NCBI GenBank assembly: GCA_963573305.1
Contig: OY754335.1
Coordinates: 52,783,985 to 52,847,984, forward strand
From: Pyrrhosoma nymphula
Lineage: Eukaryota > Arthropoda > Insecta > Odonata > Coenagrionidae
Direction: 5' to 3'
Length of the DNA stretch: 64,000 bases
Of this stretch, positions 52,331 through 64,000 are shown one piece after another; positions within the stretch are counted from its first letter, which is position 1; each line of letters opens with the position of its first letter. Below the pieces are notes generated by a model. That model saw nothing but the letters and a program-made list of their open reading frames with translations. It did not search any database and was not told where the DNA came from. A program made the translations under genes and the position numbers.

Positions 52331-52482
52331 TTGAGGCCCCGGACGCAAAAATGAAGTGGGGTTCCAGTAAAAGAAAATAATATAGTGAATAAAATTATAA
52401 GAAATTTTTAATACTAAATATAAAAAGTACATACATCATTTATGCTTATCTAAATAGTTTTCAAACAAGAAGTTTATACTTG

Positions 52483-52914
52483 GTGCTTTCCATTCGAGGT
52501 GTTTCACGTAGTGCAAATCGTAACACATACGTGCACGACTATGTGCGCAGGCGATACGTTCGGTAACTTGCCGGTATGGCATTTTGCGGGTACGCAACAG
52601 TTATGGCCAAATTGTTTATGTGCGCAGTTATCGCATTCGTTCAAAATAGGTGCTTAAAACGAAGGTTTTTCTTACCACCTATTAATTAAAAACTTTACAT
52701 TAACCATGTTTGACGCCTTTTCTTAAAATCAACACAAAAACAACAATCGCTCATTCCATTATCGAAGTTCTTTTGTTGTTTAGTGCACATCAACTCTGCT
52801 CCCGATCTGTTTTGAAGCGCGCTCCCTGGTGCGCAGGGTCTTAAACGAATGGAAAGTAGTGCGCTCTTGTGTTGCGAAGTGAGAAGCATACTAGAGCGAA
52901 TGGAAAGTTTTAGC
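52483..52914. mobile_element. MITE-like unit with CTTTCCATTCG ends
   Basis: GCTTTCCATTCG near 52485 and CGAATGGAAAG near 52898 are inverted copies. A further inner CGAATGGAAAG lies at 52848. The interior is rich in GTGCGC/GCGCAC words. Target duplications were not seen, so the boundaries are approximate. Confidence 0.5.
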
Positions 52915-53094
52915 TATAGTTCCCAACCATTTTGATTAACTGTGAGGCATTTAAGCAGGAGAAGAATTGTCTCGGGCCACACTTGATTAGAAATATATCA
53001 GAGCATTAGCCACCAATTCATCCAGAACCGTAGACGAACTTTTCGGGCTTAAGATATAACAAATTTAGGTTTAATGGTAACCTTGGTCTCGTAA
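52915..53094. other. Intergenic, unrecognised
   Basis: Short unique-looking sequence before a LINE tail. Confidence 0.4.
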
Positions 53095-53580
53095 GTCTTG
53101 GTTTTATAAGTTTGTGGTGAGACCTGCGTTGCTCTATAGTGCAGAGACCTGGCCAATCACAAGGGCTCAGGAAAATAAGATGGAGGTTGCAGAAATGAAA
53201 ATGCTACGGTGGATGTGCGGGGTGACAATTAAGGATAAAGTCAGGAATGATTATATATGAGGATATGTTAAAGTGGAACCGTTAGCGAAGAAGATTCAAG
53301 AATGCCGATCAAGATAGTTTGGGCAGGTCCAGAGCAGGAACGAATAATACGTGGGGAAGAGAGTAATGCAGCTGGAGGTGAGGGGGAAAAGAAAGAGGGA
53401 AAAACCAAAGATGAGATAGAAGGACAAGGTGGGAGAGGACCTGAGGGAGAGAGGATGGGAAGAGGAGGAGGCGTTGGACAGGGAGCGGTGGAGGAAAAGA
53501 ATCAAAGAAGGGAATCCCGACCCCACAGGAGTGGTACAAGGCGAATACAAAGAAGATTTAAAGGTAAACTTGGGTTTTAG
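53095..53580 (+). pseudogene. LINE ORF2 C-terminal remnant
   Basis: Reads VVRPALLYSAETWPITRAQE then NKMEVAEMKMLRWMCGVTIK and DKVRNDYI. This is the LLYGAETW...M..AEMRMLRWM.GVTR.D.IRN. block of a very common arthropod LINE. The frame then shifts into a Gly/Arg/Glu-rich end with RGRP-like decay, finishing NPDPTGV-like. 5'-truncated. Confidence 0.85.
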
Positions 53581-54584
53581 ACGCTAAAACTGCTGAGGTT
53601 ATGTCGCACCATCTAACCCAAGGGTCCCCAAACCTTTTTCACCGACTCTTCCAAGAATGTCTCAACTTTTTATCGAATCCCTCATCTCGACTATTACGAA
53701 TTAGTAACAGAAAAAAACAAAAGTGACGCTTATGTGATTATTAGATTGTTTATTTTTCATTGTTTATTTTATCGAAGAGTGCCTTGTAGGTATTCTGTAT
53801 ACAAAATTATAAAAGGAATTACTGGCAATCTGACCTTAAATGGAAACATTAATGCAAAATGTATGTATTAGTGAAACGATCACATTATCTGGCGCATGAA
53901 AAGTTAACTGTAAGGTATAAGGTAATAATGTTCAGCTTAATATTGTTAGTGATTTTAATAAAACTTTTTCATTGACCCCTAATCGGCCCCTGAGCCCGAA
54001 TGTACCCCTCTCAAAGTCATGTCAATTCTGGGTGGTCACTTTGGGGACTGCCGGACAAATAGAAGACCTAGACCCGTGCCCTAGGCGGATTTTCAACCGC
54101 GAACTTTGGTTTTCTAGGTTGGCGCACTATCAATCTTGCCTAAGCAGTCGAAATGACAAAATAAAAATGAGGCAAAAGAGAAAACAAAGATAACGAATAA
54201 AAAGATTTACTTAAAGCTACAAGCGTCAGGATACTGAGATGAGGGCTTTTTCATAAAAAATAAGAGCTCCCACGCGGTTTTACGATTTTTACGATTTTTT
54301 AAACATTGAAACTCGTATTTTCATTAGCATGTTCATATTTATTCACGGGAAAACCAACTTGCAGCGTAATGTATGCAGGCAAAGATGATAAGTGCGAGAA
54401 TAAAAAAAATAGAAAAATATAAAGCAAAAAAAGGAAGAGAATTTCAAATATATAATGATGTCAGATATTTGTACCTGTGTAATATTTATTCGGACACACA
54501 GAAAAATGTTGCATAGCTCATATTAAAGACTAATTGATAAAAATATAAGTGATAATAGTGCATTTATGATTCAGAAGAACATGT
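53581..54584. other. Intergenic; possible hAT-like termini, otherwise unrecognised
   Basis: GGGTCCCCAAACCTTTTTCA at 53621 resembles a hAT terminus, and CTTTGGGGACTG near 54050 is a possible partner. The flanks do not match, so no element is called. The rest is unrecognised. Confidence 0.35.
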
Positions 54585-55200
54585 GCGATGCAACATTTCA
54601 GTGATGGAACATGTGTGATGCAAAATTTCAAAGATAAAGAGAGCTGCTCTAATCCTTTATGCTGCAGAATGCATTCTGTCGTAGGCGTGCCTCCGAACAA
54701 TCCGGCACGTCATATCATTTGCGTGACAAAAGAGGAAACCCAGGGCGAGAGGCGGCATGAGACTGCGCTGGGGAATTCCCGAATCGGTGGGCAAACTGCC
54801 CTTCGACGGGAGGGTGGTAAGTTTCACTCGCCACACACGAGGCAAGTGGACCTTGTCCGAGCGAAGAGACGAGTTTCATAAGGAGGATCAGAATGCAGTT
54901 GTCATCGAGCGGCCTCGCCCGGGCCTCCAGCCGAGAGAACAAGGTGGCGCAAGAGATGGAAAACTTATCGGAGTGGGTTGTTTGGGGTGTCTTATCTCCC
55001 ATAAGAGATCCCAACTCATATTTCCGGTTCTTTTGAGTTTCCTCCCGAGGATGGAATGCATTATTCGACGAAATAATGCTCTCGCCGAAAAATGTCGCCA
55101 GGAATACCTCTACACCCACCACCCGATATCACACACGCTTGCCAGATTCCCGGCAGCGAAGGCCAAATTTAAGGGAAGAGTTGGGTAATTAGATAAAGGA
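54585..55200. other. GC-richer block with overlapping open frames, unidentified
   Basis: Open frames of 97, 143 and 135 codons overlap on both strands (54588-54881, 54757-55188 on +; 54715-55122 on -). They contain no domain I recognise, and splice context does not favour any of them. Base composition is clearly higher in G+C than its neighbours, which by itself lengthens open frames. Confidence 0.4.
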
Positions 55201-57848
55201 AAGGTAGCCCAGAGAGAATTTCATTAATGGACAGCACAGTGGGGACTAAATCGAGGATTTAGATAACAGAGTATGTGTCCGTGAAAAATAAAACTTAACA
55301 TAGCTGTAAGAAATAAACCATCGCCTGAGACATTTGCTTTCATGCAATTCCTGACCAAAAATGTCAAAATTTAGTGAAGAATGGAAAGTGCGGTAAAGGA
55401 GAAGAATTGCCGAGAGAGAATTTAATTATTAGCCCTTCCGTGCATGCCTTTTTCACTCAAAGACATTTCTTGCCATTTTTTAAATTTCAACTGTTTATTA
55501 ACATTTTTGCTATTTTACTTTTAAGTACCTTTTTTAAAAATTTTGCCAAAGTTTAATAATAGAATACAATATGAATTTTAGAATAATTAACAAATTAGAA
55601 ATCAGGATTAACTTATAAATCAAATTTTAAATAAACTCCAGTACGAGCCGTTATATCAACTAGATGGTTGTTTCAATGGCGACCTACAGAAGCCGATAAC
55701 CTAGAGCGTCTAAGAGCTAAACGGCTTTCTGAGGGCTGATCTTAGGATTACGCTCATTGGTTTTTGGTGAACAATAACCTACCCAAAATATCTGTAAGAA
55801 ATGCGCCATCACACGCCATTTAAAATATTGTAATGTTAAACCCTAGACTCAAAAAGCCCACCCACCGATGGTATACCTTTCACACAACTTGTAACCTCTA
55901 AACAGCAAAAAGCAATTACTTTTCACTAAACCCGATTTATTTTTTTATCGGTGGTTATATTTCAAGGAATAAACCGCTACCAAGAGCGCTTTCTATTCAC
56001 ATCATGTTAACTCACTCTTTAATATGAGTTTTTTTATCACGTTTGTATCTCATAGAATCAACCACGAGTACTAGGAGAATTCTAAATAATAATTTATTTG
56101 AGTCCCAGACGTGCCTTGCTTTTATAACTGGGGGAGTGGGGCAACGTTTCTTAATTCTGTAAGGCGCGAAGGACATCAACTTGAGCTGAAAGTCTCCAGC
56201 AGGGAAGTTTTATGTTCTTGATGCACTCATGGCCATTGCGTCTTTGCAAGGAGAATTACGACCAAATAAGAGAGATATATTCCGAAATACCTTTATAAAT
56301 AGGGACTTAAGGGATTATTTTTGGGGTAGCGCGTCCCCTCACAATTTTCCCGTTAGACACTCCAGTGGCTAACGCTCAAAGAGGATTCATTCTCCATAGG
56401 AATTCTCAGTAGAACTTTCAAGCATATATAGAAGAAGAACACAACCTTTTGGATTGGGGGTCCAAGGCCTGGGTGACTGCGGCTGCCAAATTAAGGGCCA
56501 AATCGTTAAATAAATATTGGTTGTAAATTTACTTGCAACAAGATTATATCGCACTAATTACATTAAATAATAATAAAAATTATAATTACATGCAGGTAAA
56601 TTTTATAAAATTGTTAATTAGAAAGCACCAGAAGAATTTTAGCTAGGAAGACGAAGTGGGGAGTCACCGAAAAACGACCGTGCCCGGATAACAAAATTTC
56701 CTTGAGCCACCCCTACAATTCAGTGACGAGAAGTTCATCCACCAACTCCAGTTCTCTTCCACACACTCCGCATACCTACCAGGCTCTGAATGTCCAGCTA
56801 GTGTCGCCATAAACACTTCGTGATGGACCAACCCAATCCTTAATAGCCCCCGATGACCATCGTGACTTCGGCAGTCCGAGGATTTTGCGTGACATTTCAT
56901 ACTTATTTTGAGCACGCAAGGTTACCAGTCTACGCAATAGCCGTGCCGAGAGCAGCATTCTCTGTTGACGGCCCACGGTACAAGCACCGTACATTTTGTG
57001 GCACATTGGATTAGCCCCGACAAAACCAAAGACTAATTGTAATGTATCTGTAACACCGTCATGTAAACTTATGAGCAAATTATAAGTACTAACGCAATTT
57101 GAGGAGGCGGGATAAGAATTACTAAGTGCGTCTCGATGTTTAAACCCCGGGATAGAGGTTAAATAAAAATAAAAAATCATTCAAGTTTAAGCCTTACACG
57201 GAGGGTAAAATTATAGCCCCACAAAATACTACCCAAAGGAGGGACAAAAGTGAAAAAATACGATAAATTAATTGCCAAAAAGGTTCAAGAAATCGTTTTT
57301 CACACGCAATATTCAAGACCACAATGCGGATAGAGGAAAACATGCATGTATATTAAAAACTTCTATCTACTCATCCCCCAAAATTGTCGGAAAGACCTTT
57401 TTTCCCCCCTTAATTAGTTCCTAAATGATTCAGTTATGCTCCGTCTTTAAGCTTAAAGTTAATGTGCTCAGTACCATGTCACATTTAAGGATTTGAATGA
57501 GTGTCTTACCTAGTTATCAGCTTGCTTACTTGCCTTTCAATGTGGAACTGGCCAGGCCAAAATGTCGTTCCTATGAAATACCAATTATAATATATACGAA
57601 ACATTTTACTGTCTGATATTTCACAGATTACCTTTTCGATCATAGGAGATGAGAATTACGCATATTTAACGAAGCTGTCGGATTAGCTTGAGAAAGATAA
57701 ATGTTTTAAATTCCTCCGTGAAACCTATTTCTTTTCGTAGTATAGTTCAATGCCTGGCAAGATAAAAACGTCTTCCGCACGCTCAGGCGGAGGCTGGCAC
57801 AGTCATATATACAATAAATACGGATTACCAGAATATATAAATCCAAGG
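55201..57848. other. Intergenic, about 2.6 kb unrecognised
   Basis: The longest open frame is 134 codons on the - strand (56776-57180), without a recognised domain. No bounded repeat was found. Confidence 0.45.
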
Positions 57849-58085
57849 GGATTGTGTTGAAGTGGTTGGTAGGGTGATGTATTTTCATACAATGATCCGG
57901 GACCGAATCCCGTCAGCGGCGGAGAGAAATCTGAGGAACACCGACCCCATACTTGGACCCCATGTGGAGAGCTCTTCAAATGCAGCACTAGTAAATTACT
58001 CCGTTTGTCGGATGGTAATAAAAACTGTTGACCTCTTGCCATCACTCAACAAGAGTAGGATACTACTGACGACAGGTTTTTCTCA
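57849..58085 (+). mobile_element. tRNA-derived SINE with GTCGGATGG tail domain
   Basis: GTTGAAGTGGTTGGTAGGGT supplies an A-box-like start and CGGGACCGAATCCCG (about 57897-57911) a B box. Downstream, CTCCGTTTGTCGGATGG and CTGTTGACCTCTTGCC resemble the conserved 'gtcGGAnGGgacGTTAA..GGTC' tail found in several animal and plant SINEs. Confidence 0.7.
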
Positions 58086-58189
58086 ATGTCACTCCATTTC
58101 CCACATAATCATATTTATCTTATCTCATATGCACTCTCAAATGAGCAATCTGGATATATGTCTACGTGTAAAAATTTATTTAGGAAACA

Positions 58190-58660
58190 GCTCGATATGC
58201 CAGGATAAGCATAGTAGTGGGCTTAATGCTGTGGATATGGGGTAACTGAGAAGTGTTTGAGGCAAAAGCAGAAGGGACAGGATAAGGAATTAGTGGGTGA
58301 TGAAAGAATGAGGAATTGATGCTCCGGTAATGGACATGCATGTAATGGGCGTGTTTCGTTGATTTGGCCATATTGAGAGACTGGACGATTAATCGAATAA
58401 CGAAGCAGTTTTATGGTAGGGAAGTGTATTTTAAGAGAGGAAGGGGCAAACCGAGAAATTCATGGGTGAATGTGGTGGAAGATACTCTTAAGATAAGAAT
58501 ATTAGAAGTCTTAAGAACAGGAGGGCGAGTATAAAGCAATGAATGAGGGTAACTAAAGCAAAATATGGATGCAAGGATATGGCAGATGGAGGAAATTATT
58601 GAAACAGAGTCATCTTTACAGACCTTACACCGAGAACTAAACTTTTTGACTGTGTCTAGT
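58190..58660 (+). pseudogene. LINE ORF2 C-terminal remnant, copy 1
   Basis: Decayed frames read KHSSGLNAVDMG, LRSV, KSRRDRIRN, FGHIERLDD and NSWVNVVEDTLKI-like. These correspond to ...LNAVEM..LRSVCGK.RRDRIRNE....FGHVERM... of a LINE C-terminus. Many stops. A copy of the same family lies at 59575. Confidence 0.72.
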
Positions 58661-58686
58661 AGATACAGTTAAAAGGTTTAGTTCTC
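58632..58686. repeat. Imperfect hairpin, 22-bp arms
   Basis: GAGAACTAAAC...GACTGT pairs with ACAGTTAAAAGGTTTAGTTC plus TC around a short loop. It adjoins the LINE remnant's 3' end. No T-run follows. Confidence 0.75.
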
Positions 58687-58689
58687 ACA

Positions 58690-59574
58690 CTGTCCACTCC
58701 GGAAGGTATCGGCGTGATGGGTATGTACCTATGTATCCATATAAAAATTACAATTCCTTCGAGTAACGGTCTTCAGATATTATGAACTTATCCACCTATC
58801 AAAAACGGCGTGAATGACTACAGTCGTGAGTGCCTCCACCAACCACTACTACGTCTTATGAGTGGCCCGTGACACAACCAAGAGGTATTTGCGGCGTGTG
58901 GACACACCGGACAGAAGAGACCGTGAAACCGCGTGGGAGTGATCCATTGCCATTCAAGAGGAAAATTTCACGCTAATCATTATGTGGACGCTACCGCGAA
59001 CAATTCCGAGCGACTAACGAGAATAAAAGGGCGGCGGGTGTCCGGGTAAACATAACGGCGAATGCCTCGCGTGTGTATTCGCGTCATGGTGTTGCGTGAG
59101 AGGAAGAAGGCAAGGTCTTGCCTTCGCGAGTGGGGCGTCAGTCGCCATCTCCCTGAATCAGCATCGCCCTGCGCCAGGGATGAGAGGTATACATAAACAT
59201 ACACCGATATATCGGAAACCGTTAAAGGTATTTCAACCACAGAGATATGTTGTTTTAAAAATATCTACTCCTACCTAATATTACCCTGCGAGCCGCGACA
59301 GAGGCGTGAGGCAGAGGGTCACTCATGAAGACGGGAAGGAATAGAAAAAAGAATTGGAACAGAGAAAGGACGGGAGGACTAAATATACCCTTATATCGGT
59401 CGACATGTTCATAAATTGTCATTTCATCATGGATTGTTCGGCCATATTTATCTACCAGGGAAATAGGGCATGGAAGGATATATTTATCTGCCATCATTTT
59501 ATGAAATAGGGAATGGAAGCATAAGTCCAAGGAATGAGTTTTTGTCCAGGGAAGCAAAAATTGCAGTCTACTAA
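58690..59574. other. Intergenic, unrecognised
   Basis: CpG-containing sequence at 59000-59170 with several overlapping short frames. No gene or repeat was recognised. Confidence 0.4.
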
Positions 59575-60060
59575 AGTGTTCTCCTCCCGACGTTATTATA
59601 CGGCAGCGAAACCTGGGTATGGCAGGGTAAGCATAAGAGCAGGCTAAATGCAGTGGGAAAATAGCACTTGAGAAGTGTTAGCGGCAAAAGTTGGATGGGT
59701 GTGGTTAGGAATGAGTGTGTCAAGGAAGAATGTAGATAAATACTCTAGTAATGGGCATCTATGAAAGGAGTTGTGGTACGCTGGTATTGGCCATGTCGAG
59801 AGAAAGGAAGATAGTATAATAACGAAATAGGTATATGATAGTAGAGTGAATGGTGAGACAGGATGAGGTAAACCGCGAAAGAATGGGTGAATGTGATGGA
59901 AGAGATCCGAAAGAGAAGAAATTTAAGAAATCTTAAGAATAGGAGAACGTGTATGAAGCAATGAATGAGTGTAAGAGAAGTGGAAGAGGCTTGAAAGGAC
60001 AGTGCTTTATGGAGGAAATTATTAAAATGGGGCCAGTTTTCGAGGCCTAACGGCAATAAC
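59575..60060 (+). pseudogene. LINE ORF2 C-terminal remnant, copy 2
   Basis: VLLPTLLYGSETWVWQGKHK then SRLNAVGK, LRSVSGKSW and VVRNECVKEECR give the LLYGSETW...LNAVEM..LRSVCGK block clearly. Later frames decay. It is related to 58190-58660 but extends further 5'. Confidence 0.8.
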
Positions 60061-60979
60061 TTAAGTCTTTGACTTTGCCGATCCCGAATGGGAATGGCGT
60101 GATGGCTATTAACACATTTATGGTATGTGAATAAAAAATTCTATCGGAGATGATATATTTTAATTCATTCACATTAGCCCCAAAATTTTTACAAAGCATT
60201 TTCAGTCATAAAAGCTAAATTTCAAAAATTAACACGGTGAGAAATATATCAGGTACTACTGTAAAGAATATAGTAACGATTACAGTGATATGTCAGCTAA
60301 AAAAAATACTGATATGCATAAATCGACAAATAAATATATGTATCGGATAAATATACCGCATGCACCGGTTTATCTTTACATAGCGGAACTCCAATCCCTA
60401 GCCTGAGGAAGCCTTCCGATTTTCGGAGAAGAGAGGAAGAATAGAATCAGTGTCTCCCGCGACCTTCCGGCGTTCTTTAGCCGGGAGGTCGATTTTGGGG
60501 AAGCGACGAATCCACTCCGTCGCGCGTCCGCCCCTCCCCCTCCGCACCATCCCCCGCCTCAATGAGACGGAGAGGCGCTTGGCTGGAGGAAGAAGCATGT
60601 CACAGACACATGGCAAGGTCGACGAGTCGTATTGTGTCGATTTTCCCGAAAGAGGGAGCCAGCTGGCGGAGCCGCGTTTCCTCCATCATCCGCGAGAAAA
60701 AAGCTGCTTCAATGAAATGTAATTTTGAATTGAAATATATTTTTTCATCGTCATCATCATCGGTATTCCACTAAGGAAACGGTACGTTCATTGTAGTTCC
60801 AATCGGCCCCCTCAGTAATTTTCCTGACCGCGTGGAGTCTTCCCTAAATTTCCCACCGTAAACTTTTTTACCGCACCGCAAAAGTAATTTTACCAATATT
60901 AAATCCCTATGATTCGGTAAATATGCGGTGAAGCTAAAACATTTCAAGGGGTTTATTAAATGAATACAAGGGAAATGCG
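60061..60979. other. Intergenic; CpG-rich block at 60380-60720
   Basis: The block 60450-60680 is rich in CpG (CTCCGTCGCGCGTCCGCCCC and similar) and stands out from the AT-rich surroundings. It carries overlapping 70-90-codon frames on both strands with no recognised domain. It could be a promoter-associated CpG patch or part of an unrecognised repeat. Confidence 0.35.
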
Positions 60980-61500
60980 ATGTGAAAGTTAAAGAGCGCT
61001 GTTATTTTGCACTAGCTAGGTCTCACCTAGGATGCGCATCTAGTATTTGGGATCCTTATAAAACATGCTAAGTATTGAAATTAGATCGCGTGCAGCGACG
61101 AACAGCTAGGTTTGAAAAGAGATGTTATAAGTCTAGCAGAGTGCCGAAGTTATAAAAAAATAGGAATCGCCATAACGGCGCAGAGTAAAGAATAAATAGG
61201 CTAAACCTCCTGAGTAAATGTTTGGCGAGTTACTTCTCCGAAGATGTAAAGAAAAGATTGAAAGCTCCGTGCTACTACGGTAGTTTCAATAACATTCATA
61301 CAGCTAGATTGATAGCAGGACGGGCAGGTTCAAAATTTTATTTTTTCCACGTCAGATTAGGGACCACAATATGATCGACAATAATGATAACGATTGATAG
61401 TCTTTTAATTTTTATATTTTTTTTCATTTTCAATTTCTGCATGGAATGCTAATTATTTTTGTTTTAATTGTCTCTAACTTTGCAAAATTTCTTTGCATGT
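60980..61500 (+). pseudogene. LINE (jockey-like) ORF2 C-terminal remnant
   Basis: Reads LARSHLGCASSIWDPYKTC, LDRVQRRTARFEKRCYKSS, then NRLNLLSKCLASYFSEDVKK. This is the LVRP.LEYASSVWDPY...LE.VQRRAARFV......S...ML..L.W..L..RR pattern, followed by a degenerate end. Several stops. Confidence 0.85.
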
Positions 61501-61786
61501 TATCATGGCGGTATTCTTGACAATCTGCACCCGAGATGCACGATGACGGTTAGCAGCCGTATTGCATCCCTACCACGTACGTTACTAAATTTAACATAAA
61601 AGTATATTTTGTAAAAAAGGTAATAAAAGTATGACAGTTTGAATGACATTGCAGGGGGTGATGTGGAATCACCCCGTAAAATACCCTTGAGATAGCTTGC
61701 GGGGTCCCACCTAGACATAGACGTATGATACTCCACGTACTTGTTGTCTCCTTCATCCCGCCCATGGTTTCACCCTCTCTCAAGAC

Positions 61787-62005
61787 TGTTTCACACGAAG
61801 CTCCTTATTGCGCAATTTGATGCACAGAAATTGCGAGAACGTGGGCACGGAATTAGAGCAGGAGCTATTTTTCCATCTGTCTTTTATGCACGTGAGCAAG
61901 CATTCTAGCAATTCACCGTTTTGCACGACGGACAGTTTTGCAGTGCACATCGATACATACATAAGATTGTGCGATAAAATGCCTCGTGTAAAACGGCCTT
62001 TAACA
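61787..62005. mobile_element. Degenerate MITE related to 16952-17355
   Basis: Shares GAATTAGAGCAG.AGCTATTTT with 17027-17055 and the end CCTCGTGTAAAACGGCC with the other copy's right end. The left end (TGTTTCACACGAAGC) is weak. Boundaries approximate. Confidence 0.5.
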
Positions 62006-62299
62006 GGAGAGGTTATTTTTCTAGCTCTCGTTCATGCTTTTACGCAGTAATTCCAGCAATTCTCCGCTTCACTACGACGAAATATTCACTGCAAATCCAT
62101 CCGTACATCAGACCGTGCAGTGAAGAGGTTTTCCTCCAGTCACTTCCCAAAATTATCAACCAACCAGGTCGTCACCCCTCGATACATCTTCCAGCCAATT
62201 TTGCCATTGCCTTCTAAATTCAGACTCTTCGATAATATCTAATACTTGGCTGACAGTTGTCTCCCTAAATTACATTTTACGTAAAATATCATTATTTAT

Positions 62300-62540
62300 T
62301 GGAGAAGGATTGAGCGAGTAAGGTTGATGGTAAGGATAACAAACGGAGGAGTACTGGGCATGGTTGAGGAAGGAAGGTGGCTACTAAGGAAGTTTATAGA
62401 AGAGAAATAGGATGAAACTAGTAATTAGATGCGAGGGAATACTTAAGCCGTGATGCAGGGAAGGATGTTGGGTAAGTGGGGAAGGGGAAAAAAGAGATTA
62501 AGTTCTATGGATGGGATCAGAAGCATGCCGATATCAAGAA
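62300..62540 (+). pseudogene. LINE ORF2 C-terminal remnant
   Basis: ERVRLMVRITNGGVLGMVEE then GRWLLRKFIEEK and, after stops, QGRMLGKWGRGKKRLSSMDG. This corresponds to ...RW.DRI.NEEVL.RV.E.R.LL..I..R.....EGR..GKRGRGR.R...LD.. of a LINE C-terminus. Confidence 0.72.
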
Positions 62541-64000
62541 TGTAACTAATTGACGAACTGAGAAACACTCCAAAACTTCACTATTTTTCGTAAATTACTT
62601 TTCTCCCACTAAAAGAGAGAGCCAGGGCTCGCGTCTCTCCGAGAGACGGAAGAATGTTTGTCACAGACTGCTGATAGTTCAACCGAACGACACTAAAAGG
62701 ATTAATATACAAAATTTTGAGATAAGAGATGCCTTTCCTTCAGTCATGGAAGATTCGCAGAAAAAATAGCATCAATTGCTCTTGAAATCATCTTCTTCCT
62801 CACTCTACAAATTGGCATTAGAGATGATAAAGAGTAAATCATTAAATCGAGTATATACGCCCGCTGTCATGTATTAACTTCAACGTCTCGAAAATACAAA
62901 CACCTGAAAATGTGCCATAGCTCACACGATCCTTGGCCCTGAATAAAACCCTGTCGTATACTTGGAATTGAGAATGGAATCTAGTATAATTAGAGCCGTT
63001 CCAGAAGGTTTCACTCGATCATTGGACTAGTACTTGCGAGGAGACGGTGTATATTCATATCATTGAGCACTGCCATAAAGATAATTTTTAAAGATAAAGA
63101 AAGCGACTTTAAGGCGCTGCCGTAGGCGTGGTAGTCAAAACGGCAAACAGAATTTGAGTCCAACGAAGATGCCGGTGAATTGGGGCCATTGATCTCGTAA
63201 CGAATCTACTTTTCATTCGGACTTCCGGTGTAGTGCCTGATCTAAAGTGTAGACTACATTCAGTTATGCACTTTCTCGCATTGATTTATGGTACACAGGC
63301 GAATTTTAATACTACAAGAACTCATTTTTAGTCTAACTTTCAATCACGCAATCTATGGCAGCTGGCAGCCAAAATATATGTCGAGACGTTTTCAATTATT
63401 ATTTAATTAACCGGCAGAATATTACTAATAGCCGCAAGGAGATATAGAAGGTGCAGATTAGTGAAGATTGCACAGCTACTGTAAAAGCTATTGTTATTGT
63501 TCGACAGGTACTATATCCTACAGGGAGCGAGTAGGAAACTTGCACCGCATTAATAATGAAATGAATTATCTCATCGAGTACGATGCCGATCATGCTTGTT
63601 AGCCATAATGGCGGTTCACCATCACATGGCACTGGAAATCCGTCATCTAGCGATCACCCTAGATATTGTGCTGGATAAATTATCATGCGATACGGGCTTT
63701 TTAACGATGGATAAGCGACAGTGGGCGGCGTTTCCAGACGGCGACTCAAACTCATTCACAAACCCTCCTGAACTCTTTCAAGCAAACTTGTTGCGGCTTG
63801 AAAAACGATCGCGTGAGCAGTTACAACGATAATGGCAAACGCCCTAAGGATTAGTTCTCAAGAAAATGTCCCGAGCCACATGTTTTTAATATATCATTTG
63901 GAGTGGCAATTTAAGGATATTTCCGATGGTCTTAAAAGAGTTATTTCAACAGGAAATTACGAAATGATTACTTTTACATTTTATTTTTGTCTGGGTAGGT
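62541..64000. other. Intergenic, about 1.4 kb unrecognised
   Basis: The longest open frame is 78 codons on + (63596-63832), with no recognised domain. No repeat boundaries were found. Confidence 0.45.

Noticed and set aside
53621..54053. hAT element with GGGTCCCCAAA ends
   Set aside because: The candidate right end CTTTGGGGACTG is weak and the flanking octamers do not match.
56776..57180. 134-codon minus-strand frame as a host gene
   Set aside because: No recognised domain, no splice or start context, and frames of this length occur by chance in a 64-kb window.

Overview
The window is eukaryotic nuclear DNA, most likely from an arthropod, probably an insect with a large, transposon-rich genome. 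The evidence is GT-AG introns up to 11 kb long, two conserved animal genes, and many hAT, Tigger/pogo, LINE and tRNA-derived SINE remnants. There are no bacterial operons, and the species cannot be named from the sequence alone.

Two host genes can be rebuilt exon by exon. The first is the 3' part of UBA2, the E1 catalytic subunit for SUMO, on the + strand. Eight coding exons run from 3088 to the stop codon at 20937-20939, with a poly(A) signal at 21471. The upstream exons lie outside the window. The second is a complete Rheb GTPase on the - strand: five coding exons from the ATG at 40886 to the stop at 28321, 182 aa, ending in the CAAX box CVIS. The genes are convergent, with about 7 kb between their stop codons. 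They act separately, UBA2 in SUMO conjugation and Rheb in TORC1 activation.

Layout. 1-9515: UBA2 introns with a hAT element, a MITE, a Tigger remnant split by a SINE, and an unclassified TIR element. 9516-20939: the remaining UBA2 exons, with introns holding a second hAT, a SWIM zinc-finger gene remnant, a LINE piece, a 2-kb palindrome-array foldback element starting 7 bp after a splice donor, and a decayed Tigger. 20940-28320: intergenic and untranslated sequence with two more palindrome-array elements. 28321-40886: Rheb, whose last intron carries a 6.1-kb transposon with roughly 0.75-kb terminal inverted repeats, a CATCGATG-array hAT, and two small hAT MITEs. 41000-64000: no host gene recognised. 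This part holds LINE tails, SINEs, MITEs, three long hairpin repeats and one 58-bp palindrome.

The most interesting pattern is recurrent. Several unrelated-looking TIR elements each carry arrays of their own short palindrome: CCTATAGG, CTCCACGGAG, CCAATATTGG, CATCGATG, CGTGTACACG, CAACGTTG, ACCGGT and TTCGCGAA. At least three have convincing hAT-type 8-bp target duplications. A second pattern is a hairpin motif ending in GAAAC-SSG-TC that occurs four times, each time inside a long inverted repeat.
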